From CAZRVH01 sp964608325 (lineage in GTDB: Bacteria > Patescibacteriota > Gracilibacteria > Peribacterales > Peribacteraceae): a DNA stretch of 11,084 nucleotides. Below are positions 1 through 5,463 of this stretch, one piece after another. The DNA is taken from contig CAZSMX010000021.1 of the NCBI GenBank assembly GCA_964608325.1, positions 1-11,084 of the forward strand. Reading direction: 5' to 3'. Position 1 is the stretch's first letter. Each line of letters starts with the position of its first letter. The position numbers were made by a program, and so were the translations under genes. The notes beneath the pieces are model-generated. The model saw only the letters and a list, made by a program, of their open reading frames with translations, made no database searches and had not been told where the DNA came from.

Positions 1-35
1 TGGGAACGGGCTCCGATCTCCCCCTCCCGTAATCC

Positions 36-2036
36 ATGGCTGACATGCCCCCATCCGTCGACGGTATCGCCACGCCGCAGCAGGCATCCATTCCGGCAAC
101 CAAGGAAGCAAAAGCGCCGCCCTCGGTCAACATGATGAAAATGATCCTCATGGGAGCGCTGGGGCTGCTGTATGCCGTGTACGCTATGATCTGCTTCGTC
201 CTCATGGCTGTGCTTCCCGACCCCTCGGGCGGCCAGCAAGGACTGCAACAGGCGGGACTCCTTCTTTCCCTTATCGGCGGATTGGTGTTCGTCGGCATCG
301 GGGCATTCGGGTTCATGCGCATCGGTTCGTCCAAGGCAGGTCCCCAGATCCGCACACGCGCCCTGTTGAAACTCGCGGCCGTCGCGCTGCCGGGCATTGT
401 CCTAAGCGTGGCGACCCCGCTCATGATCATGCGCCAGCCGACCTTCACGCTGGCTATCACCAAGCCTACCAACCCGGCGGAATTCATCGCGCCGGTGTCC
501 ATCACGTTCTCGTTCGAGGAAATAGTGGGCAACCTGAAGACGCAGGGATTCGTTCCGCTCAAGTACACGTGGGACATCAACGGTGACAAGAAGGTCGACC
601 AGGAAACCACCGTGCCGACGCTCACGGCCCGCTTCGACAAGAGCGGAGTGTACGCGGCGAGCATGAAGGCATTGGGCGCGAACGGAGTATCGCACGCAGC
701 ATCCCGGCGCTTCGTCATCTCGCAATCGGTCTTCACGGTGGAACCCGCCGTCCCGCTCGTGAACCAACCGGTGGTGTTCAGCCTGTCCAACCTGCTTGGC
801 CAAAAAGACACCATCAGGCAGGTTACGTGGGACTTCGACAACGACGGAAAGATAGATGAAACGACGACCGAACCGCAGATCACGCACACGTTCTTCCGCC
901 TCGAAACCGTGACGGTATCCGCGCGCGTGATGCTGGTAAACAATACCGAGGCTTTCTACGAGCGCAGCATCACCGTCAGCCAACCCGAGCCCCTTCCATT
1001 CCCGGTAACGCTCATCAGCGAGCCAAAAAACCTTATCGGTAACGAACCGTTCCCCACGCTCTTCCGCGTAGAAACGCAGACGCCCGTGGCCATGGTGGAG
1101 TGGAACTTCGGCGATGGCGAAAAAGCCCAGGGCCAGCGCGTCGCCCATACGTTCGAGGAACGCGGCAACTACGTCGTGAGCGCCAAGGTGCATTCGCAGA
1201 GCGGCGCGATCGCCGAACTCTCCACGGTCGTGCAAATCGTCGATCGCCTCAACCTGGGCAACCTGACGTTCGACGGCTCGCCGCAACCGCAGGGTGGATC
1301 CATCACCGCGGAGGTGCCGCTGACGCTCAGCCTGACGCCGAAGACCACTGCGCCGTTCGTGCAGTTCATGTGGGAAGCGCCCGAAGCGACGGAAGTCGGT
1401 TCCACCGATACCACCCTGCAGGCGACCTACCGCCGCAAGGGAACCTACACCCTCACCCTCATCGCGCAGGACGCGGAGAAGAAAGTGCTGCGCTATCCCA
1501 TCACGGTGAACGTGGAAGACCCCACGTCGTCCGTCGTGTTCGCCATGCAGCCCGAGACGGGGGTGGCACCGCTCATGGTGAAGTTCGACGCTTCCGAGAC
1601 CTACGTCCCGAACGAAACCATCTCCGGATTCCAGTGGAAGTTCGGGGACCGCAGCGACGAGCAGTTCACGGGCGCGCGCACGGAACACCTGTACGAGCAA
1701 CCCGGAACGTACGTCATCGAAGTGACGGCCAAGACGACGAGCGGCAAGGACTACCGCGCCACCAAGACATTGGTGGTACGCGAGCCGCTGGTGAAGGCGT
1801 GCGTCCTGCCGAGCAGGACCATGGGAGCCGCCCCGCTGGGCGTGCAGTTCGACTCGGACTGTTCCTCCGGCGACAACCTGAAATACCTGTGGGATTTCGG
1901 GGACGGGGCCCAGAGCGACCAGGAGAACCCGATACACGTTTTTGACGCTCCAGGAGCCTATAAGACCATGTTAACGGTCACGGATGCCTCTGGCGCCAAG
2001 GATACCGTTTCTGTTACAATCACCGTACAACCCTAA
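36..2036 (+). CDS. Membrane-anchored multi-PKD-domain protein
   Basis: A 666-residue envelope protein. The N-terminal 30 residues are polar and Pro/Ala-rich. They are followed by three hydrophobic segments (about 33-60, 74-95 and 110-132), then a long beta-rich part, probably extracytoplasmic, made of about six PKD-like Ig-fold units (about 135-228, 232-315, 323-403, 405-493, 497-582, 585-664). The diagnostic turn appears as WDINGD, WDFDND, WNFGDG, WKFGDR and WDFGDG; the fourth unit is degenerate (MWEAPE). Units 1 and 2 carry DxNxDxxxD and DxDxDGxxD loops at 180-188 and 266-274, which resemble calcium-binding loops. An in-frame stop (TAA at 30-32) lies just upstream, so the ATG at 36 is the first available start; no Shine-Dalgarno is visible. 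PKD domains usually mediate protein or glycan interactions at the cell surface. The specific ligand cannot be read from the sequence, and no catalytic domain is present. Confidence 0.85.
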   Translation: MADMPPSVDGIATPQQASIPATKEAKAPPSVNMMKMILMGALGLLYAVYAMICFVLMAVLPDPSGGQQGLQQAGLLLSLIGGLVFVGIGAFGFMRIGSSKAGPQIRTRALLKLAAVALPGIVLSVATPLMIMRQPTFTLAITKPTNPAEFIAPVSITFSFEEIVGNLKTQGFVPLKYTWDINGDKKVDQETTVPTLTARFDKSGVYAASMKALGANGVSHAASRRFVISQSVFTVEPAVPLVNQPVVFSLSNLLGQKDTIRQVTWDFDNDGKIDETTTEPQITHTFFRLETVTVSARVMLVNNTEAFYERSITVSQPEPLPFPVTLISEPKNLIGNEPFPTLFRVETQTPVAMVEWNFGDGEKAQGQRVAHTFEERGNYVVSAKVHSQSGAIAELSTVVQIVDRLNLGNLTFDGSPQPQGGSITAEVPLTLSLTPKTTAPFVQFMWEAPEATEVGSTDTTLQATYRRKGTYTLTLIAQDAEKKVLRYPITVNVEDPTSSVVFAMQPETGVAPLMVKFDASETYVPNETISGFQWKFGDRSDEQFTGARTEHLYEQPGTYVIEVTAKTTSGKDYRATKTLVVREPLVKACVLPSRTMGAAPLGVQFDSDCSSGDNLKYLWDFGDGAQSDQENPIHVFDAPGAYKTMLTVTDASGAKDTVSVTITVQP

Positions 2037-2041
2037 AGCAC

Positions 2042-2134
2042 ATGAAGCAGAAGAACCTTGTCCGCGTTGTAGCCCTTTTGGGAGTCATCGCGATCATCGC
2101 CGGCGCGGTAATGCCCGCATTCATCAGCTTTTAA
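2042..2134 (+). CDS. 30-residue single-helix membrane microprotein
   Basis: A short ORF starts 5 nt after the stop of the PKD-protein gene and ends before truB. It encodes MKQKNLVRVVALLGV... ending in PAFISF: a basic N-terminus (K2, K4, R8) and then about 20 uninterrupted hydrophobic residues, as expected for one transmembrane helix. Tight spacing suggests translational coupling to the PKD gene. I do not recognise a named family. It could be a membrane-targeting peptide that associates with the upstream protein. A non-coding stretch is possible because the ORF is short, but its composition is not random. Confidence 0.5.
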   Translation: MKQKNLVRVVALLGVIAIIAGAVMPAFISF

Positions 2135-2180
2135 TCTCACTGTGTAAGTCGCAGCGGTACGCCCGCGCGCATCCAACGCC

Positions 2181-3041
2181 ATGCGTCACGGATTTCTCCT
2201 CATTGATAAACCGAAAGGCCCGACAAGCCACGACATCGTGTACACGGTGAGGAAGGTTCTTGGCGAAAAGAAAGTAGGACACCTGGGCACGCTGGATCCC
2301 ATGGCGACCGGTTTGGTGATAGCCGCGGTGGGGGCGAAAGCGCTCAAGGTGGTGGAGTATTTCAACGAGCTCTCCAAGGAATACGTCGCCGACATCACCT
2401 GCGGCGCCGTCAGTTCCACGTACGACGCGGAAGGCATGGTGGAAACCGTCACGCCGAAGCCGGGTTGGGAAGTGCCTACTATCGAGGAATTGCGCCGCGT
2501 CATCATGGACAAGTTCTCCGGGAAGATCACGCAAGTACCGCCCACGTACAGCGCCGTGAAGATCGAGGGGCAGCGCGCCTACGACCTGGCCCGTGCGGGG
2601 AAGGAAGTGATCATCAAGCCGCGCACAGTGGAGATCAAAGTGTGCGAGATCATCGAATACAATTACCCGAAGATCGTCCTACGCGTAGAGTGCAGCAGCG
2701 GCACGTACATCCGTTCCCTGGCCCACGACATCGGCCAGTCATTGCGTTGCGGCGCACACCTCAGCGGCCTTCGCAGGACCAAGGTAGGGGAGTGGAACGT
2801 GAAGAACAGCGTGCAGACCGATGACATCAAATGGACGGATGTGATGCCCTTGAAAGAAGTGCTGAAAGACATGCGCGGCGTGCAGCTGAGTGACCAGGAC
2901 GCGAAGGAAATCAGCTTCGGCCGCAAGGTGCCGCACCAGGTGAAGGAAGGCACCGTCGGCTGGCATAACGGCCTCCCGATCGTGATCTTGGACCCTGCAA
3001 AGGACGGCAGCCAAATGGCGCAGCCGAGGAAGGTGTTGTAA
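2181..3041 (+). CDS. truB: tRNA pseudouridine(55) synthase TruB
   Basis: A 286-residue TruB-family enzyme, which isomerises uridine 55 in the T-loop of most tRNAs to pseudouridine in the cytoplasm. The N-terminus reads GFLLIDKPKGPTSHD, followed by the family signature GHLGTLDPMATGLV with the catalytic aspartate at residue 39. The conserved Tyr (KEYVAD, about residue 68) and the downstream SSGTYIRSLAHDIG motif are present. The C-terminal part (from about residue 233, VQLSDQDAKEISFGRKVP) matches the short TruB C-terminal/PUA-like region. Length is normal for bacterial TruB. The ATG at 2181 starts right at the conserved N-terminus; no clear Shine-Dalgarno precedes it. The nearby tRNAs contain the TTC-type T-loop on which TruB acts, but that adjacency is probably incidental. 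Confidence 0.97.
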   Translation: MRHGFLLIDKPKGPTSHDIVYTVRKVLGEKKVGHLGTLDPMATGLVIAAVGAKALKVVEYFNELSKEYVADITCGAVSSTYDAEGMVETVTPKPGWEVPTIEELRRVIMDKFSGKITQVPPTYSAVKIEGQRAYDLARAGKEVIIKPRTVEIKVCEIIEYNYPKIVLRVECSSGTYIRSLAHDIGQSLRCGAHLSGLRRTKVGEWNVKNSVQTDDIKWTDVMPLKEVLKDMRGVQLSDQDAKEISFGRKVPHQVKEGTVGWHNGLPIVILDPAKDGSQMAQPRKVL

Positions 3042-3080
3042 ATTTATTGTTGACTTAATTCAGATAAAAATTGTGATTAG

Positions 3081-3109
3081 TAGACAATTCTTTACATAAA
3101 AGTTAGAAT
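3081..3109 (+). promoter_or_regulatory. Sigma70-type promoter of the AT-rich cassette
   Basis: TAGACA at 3081-3086 and TAGAAT at 3104-3109 are separated by 17 bp. Each matches the consensus hexamer at five of six positions. Transcription would start near 3116, about 16 nt before the first ORF of the cassette. Confidence 0.5.
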
Positions 3110-3131
3110 CAGAATACATTTTAAATTAACT

Positions 3132-3290
3132 ATGCAATTGATAGAAAGTTTTAAAAGGCTTGTAGAAAACATTCATACTTCGTATGAAGAAGATAGGCAG
3201 ATATCACGTGCAATTAATGAGCAAGGTTTACAAAATTATATTGAAAGAAATTATTTAAAAAATGATCGTAAAGTAGAAGTTTCTCAATAA
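3132..3290 (+). CDS. 52-residue hypothetical protein, possible antitoxin partner
   Basis: A small charged ORF, MQLIESFKRLVENIH... ending KVEVSQ, with mostly helix-forming residues and no membrane segment. It ends 1 nt before the ATG of the PIN-like gene at 3292 and lies just downstream of a good promoter, so the two are probably one transcript. A small gene directly upstream of a nuclease-like gene is the usual toxin-antitoxin layout. No DNA-binding motif (AbrB, RHH, Phd) can be recognised, so the antitoxin role is inference. No Shine-Dalgarno is visible. Confidence 0.45.
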   Translation: MQLIESFKRLVENIHTSYEEDRQISRAINEQGLQNYIERNYLKNDRKVEVSQ

Positions 3291-3291
3291 A

Positions 3292-3900
3292 ATGGAACCT
3301 GCGAAAAAAGAGGCTAGTAAAACCCACATTCTTGTTGATGAAACAATTTTTATTTATGCAACTAGAAGAAACGATCATTTGGGAGTACTTAGTAATTTAG
3401 CAATTTTCTTTGGGCAAAGTGAGCCAAGCAAAAAAGATTCTAAATATGCACTGCATTTAAGTAATGTTTCTGCATATAGACTCGGAATGTTTCCTGTTTA
3501 TAACTTTATCAGAAAATATTTTTGCTGGAAAAAAGAACGAAAAGTAATGTATGCGAAAAGAAGAGAAAGGAAAATTTTCGCAAAAGCATCAATCAGTAGA
3601 TATAAATTTCTTTTTTTAGGCTTTAAATTTTTTCACATTAAACCCCATTCTTGGGAACTTATGGATCTTCACTTGTTTGCAAATGAAGCTAAAAGAGCAG
3701 AATTAAATAGACCGATGGAAATAAACGAAGTTATTTCAATGGATACCTGCAAAATTGCAAAAATTGCTCATGATAATAAATTACCAATTTTAAGTTTCAA
3801 TACTGATTTTAAATACTTTAGTATTTTACCTAACTTAAAAAAACCATATCTCGAACACTTTGAAGCTGTTGATTTTCTAAGAAAAGTAAGACCAATTTAG
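3292..3900 (+). CDS. Putative PIN-like domain nuclease, 202 residues
   Basis: The protein begins a predicted strand with ILVDETIFIYA (D16), which resembles the first acidic motif of PIN-domain ribonucleases. It ends with a segment very like the PIN C-terminal half: a helix containing MDTCKIAKIAHDNKLPIL (D151) and then SFNTDFKYF (D172). These could be three of the acidic metal ligands. Between them is a long Lys/Arg-rich insertion (about residues 74-120) that is not typical of a 130-residue VapC, so the protein is either a divergent PIN-like family or has an added nucleic-acid-binding region. It is AT-rich, unlike its neighbours, and apparently cotranscribed with the 52-residue ORF. A toxin role is inferred from gene layout. 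The fold assignment rests on motif resemblance only. Confidence 0.5.
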   Translation: MEPAKKEASKTHILVDETIFIYATRRNDHLGVLSNLAIFFGQSEPSKKDSKYALHLSNVSAYRLGMFPVYNFIRKYFCWKKERKVMYAKRRERKIFAKASISRYKFLFLGFKFFHIKPHSWELMDLHLFANEAKRAELNRPMEINEVISMDTCKIAKIAHDNKLPILSFNTDFKYFSILPNLKKPYLEHFEAVDFLRKVRPI

Positions 3901-3903
3901 CTG

Positions 3904-3937
3904 TGGTGGGTCGGGCGGGACTTGAACCCGCGACCAA
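3904..3937. repeat. 34-bp direct repeat, copy 1 (tRNA-Lys 3' end)
   Basis: These 34 bp are identical to 4199-4232, the CCA end, 3' acceptor strand and T-arm of the intact tRNA-Lys. Flanking bases differ on both sides (G before this copy, A before the other). A duplicated tRNA 3' end is the classic footprint of tRNA-targeted integration. Confidence 0.85.
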
Positions 3938-3963
3938 CCCCGCTGCGGCGGGGCTGCTCTACC
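3904..3963 (-). pseudogene. Decayed tRNA-Lys 3' copy
   Basis: Read on the minus strand, this copy keeps the D-stem 3' half and junction (GGTAGAGCAG, shared with the intact gene at 4248-4257), the T-arm, the acceptor 3' strand and CCA. The anticodon arm is replaced by a perfect 6-bp GC hairpin (CCCCGC/GCGGGG with a 4-nt loop, 3938-3953) that has no U33 or anticodon. The 5' acceptor strand and the 5' D-stem are missing. It cannot fold into a normal tRNA. The stop codon of the GIY-YIG gene (3959-3961) lies inside it. Confidence 0.75.
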
Positions 3964-4189
3964 GATTAACCCACTGGGAGATGTTTTTCGACCGTTTGAT
4001 TTTCCTTTCCAAGGATTGTGCCTCGGCTATGGATTCGCATGGGAAGAATTTTATAAGTTTCCATTCGCCGATTCTTTTGGTTGTATGCGTATGCCCACGT
4101 TCGTGCTCAAGAAGCCTTCTCTCCAAATCACCAGTACTTCCAACGTAGTATCTGGTTCCCTGAAGGATATACACTCCTATCTGCGCCAT
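3959..4189 (-). CDS. Small GIY-YIG nuclease-domain protein
   Basis: A 76-residue protein consisting of essentially one GIY-YIG domain: GVY at residues 5-7, YYVGST at 14-19, DLERRLLEH at 21-29 with the helix arginine, and the probable metal-binding Glu in SLERKIKR (about residue 61). This is the compact class of GIY-YIG proteins, related in fold to the UvrC N-terminal nuclease and to homing endonucleases. Its DNA target is unknown. The start ATG is only 9 nt beyond the encoded CCA of tRNA-Lys, with no Shine-Dalgarno, so the gene is probably cotranscribed with the tRNA. The last codons (QWVNR and stop) run into the tRNA-Lys 3' copy; the final R codon and the TAG are in tRNA-derived sequence, so the natural C-terminus may have been altered at the junction. 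Confidence 0.85.
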   Translation of the reverse strand: MAQIGVYILQGTRYYVGSTGDLERRLLEHERGHTHTTKRIGEWKLIKFFPCESIAEAQSLERKIKRSKNISQWVNR

Positions 4190-4198
4190 AGTGGGAAA

Positions 4199-4232
4199 TG
4201 GTGGGTCGGGCGGGACTTGAACCCGCGACCAA
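4199..4232. repeat. 34-bp direct repeat, copy 2 (within tRNA-Lys)
   Basis: This is the intact-gene copy of the repeat also found at 3904-3937; the two copies start 295 bp apart and have the same orientation. Confidence 0.85.
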
Positions 4233-4274
4233 TTGCTTAAGAGGCAACTGCTCTACCAACTGAGCTACCGACCC
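4199..4274 (-). tRNA. tRNA-Lys(CTT)
   Basis: A full cloverleaf with encoded CCA. The acceptor pairs GGGTCGG with CCGACCC, and the D-stem pairs GCTC with GAGC. The anticodon stem pairs GTTGC with GCAAT (one G-U pair) around loop CTCTTAA, giving anticodon CTT. The T-stem pairs GCGGG with CCCGC around TTCAAGT. Its 3' 34 bp recur at 3904-3937. Confidence 0.96.
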
Positions 4275-4288
4275 GTTAGGGCCCGCCT

Positions 4289-4316
4289 AGGATAGCAAAG
4301 AAGGGCTTATCCGCAA
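4289..4316 (-). promoter_or_regulatory. Probable promoter of tRNA-Lys
   Basis: On the minus strand TTGCGG (4311-4316) and TATCCT (4289-4294) are 16 bp apart. Initiation would fall around 4282, just upstream of the tRNA 5' end at 4274. The hexamers are imperfect, so support is moderate. Confidence 0.4.
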
Positions 4317-4328
4317 CAGTTTATTCCC

Positions 4329-4622
4329 TTACAGGAGCAGGGCATTGACTATGAAGCCTCCCAAGCCCATCACGGTCAGGATTTCGCCCGGAATGGCGAT
4401 CCATAGATCCAGGCGTCCGTGACCGCGGATAATGACATGCAGAATGCAAATAAGGTCCACCAAAAGCATTCCCAAAAGCCCGATCAGTGAGATATTGAAG
4501 AACGGCGTTTTCACCGGCCCTATGGCGCTCACAAGCAGCTGGGCAAGCAGGACGACGATCATCACCGCGGCGATGAGCAGCAGCACGGTCATGCGGACTT
4601 TATAAGCGAGAGTGGATTGCAT
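4329..4622 (-). CDS. Small three-helix membrane protein
   Basis: A 97-residue, strongly hydrophobic protein with three predicted transmembrane segments (about 11-34, 41-65 and 77-96) and a short basic loop (IIRGHGRLD) between the second and third. No named family is recognised. It follows the serine hydrolase gene by 18 nt on the same strand and has a Shine-Dalgarno (AGGAG at 4635-4639), about 12 nt upstream of its ATG, which is unusual in this window and supports the start. The two genes are probably one operon. Function is unknown. Confidence 0.75.
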   Translation of the reverse strand: MQSTLAYKVRMTVLLLIAAVMIVVLLAQLLVSAIGPVKTPFFNISLIGLLGMLLVDLICILHVIIRGHGRLDLWIAIPGEILTVMGLGGFIVNALLL

Positions 4623-4640
4623 ACGGCGATACTACTCCTG

Positions 4641-5192
4641 TCAGATTTTTTCCAGAAGCAACGGAAGCTCGAATATTCCGTCCCCGCTGCTGAAGTGTCC
4701 GTAGCCGTGATGTACTTCGATGGGGACGCGGAGTCGGTTCGCCAGGTTCTGTCCGTATTTCAGGAGGACGGAATCATCGTCGTCGGAGTGGATCACCGCG
4801 AACGAATCGCAGTGCGCGCGGACGGCGTCGAAGTCCACGGGGGTATCGACGAACGTGATCATGTTCGCCATGTCCTCGTCGCCCAGGTCTTCGTAGAATC
4901 CCGCGAGCAAAATCGTCTTGCCGATCTTCTCACCCGGCTTCATCGATTCCAGGTACCGAAGCGATGCGATCGTTCCCAGGCTGTGCCCGATCAACACGTC
5001 CGTCGGTTCCGGCTTTCCGATCGTCTCACTGATGGTCTTCACCCACTCATCCTTCTTCGGCGTATTGGGCGTGGGCATGGCGGGGATATGCACCTCGTAC
5101 CCCTTGGCGCGCAGTTCCTCCGCCAGCCAGGGCTTCCAGCCGGTATGCGCACCTCCTTGGTAGCCGTGAATGATGAAAACGCGCTTGGACAT
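4641..5192 (-). CDS. RBBP9/YdeN-family alpha/beta serine hydrolase
   Basis: A 183-residue single-domain alpha/beta hydrolase. The N-terminal strand and oxyanion region read RVFIIHGYQGGAHTGWKPWL. The nucleophile elbow is GHSLG with Ser71. The acid is likely in HSDDDDSV (about residues 135-142), and the catalytic His is 166 in GYGHFSSGDG. These three elements and the length match the RBBP9/YdeN group of small predicted serine hydrolases. Family members are cytoplasmic, and substrates are mostly unknown. The gene heads a likely two-gene operon with the membrane protein at 4329-4622. The ATG at 5192 fits the conserved N-terminus; there is no Shine-Dalgarno. It is GC-rich and typical of the host, and marks the left edge of the AT-rich island. 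Confidence 0.9.
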   Translation of the reverse strand: MSKRVFIIHGYQGGAHTGWKPWLAEELRAKGYEVHIPAMPTPNTPKKDEWVKTISETIGKPEPTDVLIGHSLGTIASLRYLESMKPGEKIGKTILLAGFYEDLGDEDMANMITFVDTPVDFDAVRAHCDSFAVIHSDDDDSVLLKYGQNLANRLRVPIEVHHGYGHFSSGDGIFELPLLLEKI

Positions 5193-5238
5193 GCTTCAAA
5201 GGTACTCTTTTTCGATATTCAGATCATGTTCGTTATTG

Positions 5239-5267
5239 TTGACATTTAACGCGAAAAAGAAGATCAT
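5239..5267 (+). promoter_or_regulatory. Possible promoter of the 62-residue ORF
   Basis: A perfect TTGACA lies at 5239-5244, followed after 17 bp by GATCAT at 5262-5267 (four of six consensus positions). Initiation would fall at about 5274, so the transcript starting at ATG 5275 could be leaderless. Confidence 0.4.
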
Positions 5268-5274
5268 ATCGTTA

Positions 5275-5463
5275 ATGGCAATTGATATTCGCGAACAGGG
5301 GCAAGAAATAATTACTGAACCTAATGATAAGGCTGAAGCCAATCATGATTTAAAAAGATTGAAAAATTTTGCTTTGTATTCTGTTAATGTACGATCACGC
5401 GAGTCTGCACGCCGCACATACAAATTATTAACAGGGAACGACCCTGTTGAAACGATCAATTAA
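5275..5463 (+). CDS. 62-residue hypothetical protein
   Basis: A small hydrophilic protein, MAIDIREQGQEI... ending NDPVETIN, without membrane segments; the C-terminal half is basic (VRSRESARRTYK). The frame is open upstream to 5170, but that extension overlaps the hydrolase promoter region and start, so the ATG at 5275, placed just after a TTGACA-type promoter, is preferred. It is AT-rich, like the convergent 495-residue gene, and the two stop codons overlap in the same TTAA at 5460-5463. I do not recognise a family. The pair may have been acquired together. Confidence 0.5.
   Translation: MAIDIREQGQEIITEPNDKAEANHDLKRLKNFALYSVNVRSRESARRTYKLLTGNDPVETIN

Larger units (their letters stand above)
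3042..3903. mobile_element. AT-rich acquired two-gene cassette
   Basis: Base composition drops abruptly right after the truB stop and recovers exactly where the tRNA-Lys fragment begins at 3904. The block holds one promoter and two tightly spaced genes (52 and 202 residues). Its position against a tRNA 3' end suggests an insertion at that site. No integrase gene, terminal inverted repeat or second copy of the tRNA end is visible at the truB side, so the mechanism is unknown. Confidence 0.4.
3904..4198 (-). mobile_element. Putative tRNA-Lys-flanked GIY-YIG mini-element
   Basis: About 295 bp lie between the intact tRNA-Lys and include, at the far end, the duplicated 34-bp tRNA 3' end. The only gene inside is a 76-residue GIY-YIG nuclease on the same strand as the tRNA. 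An endonuclease gene bracketed by a target-site copy suggests a homing-like or tRNA-targeted element. Tandem tRNA duplication followed by decay is the main alternative. Confidence 0.4.

Noticed and set aside
402..1937. 511-codon open frame on the minus strand
   Set aside because: It is antisense to the PKD gene. The protein is low-complexity Arg/Gly/His-rich without domains, while the opposite strand encodes clear PKD motifs, so it is a GC-rich shadow frame.
1100..1945. 281-codon plus-strand frame inside the PKD gene
   Set aside because: It is a frame-shifted shadow with Arg-rich sequence and no recognisable domain.
3903..4148. 81-codon plus-strand frame beginning MVGRAGLEPAT
   Set aside because: Its first part is the antisense translation of the tRNA-Lys copy, a common false protein, and the rest is antisense to the GIY-YIG gene.
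4617..5249. 210-codon plus-strand frame
   Set aside because: It lies antisense to the serine hydrolase, whose catalytic motifs are intact on the minus strand.
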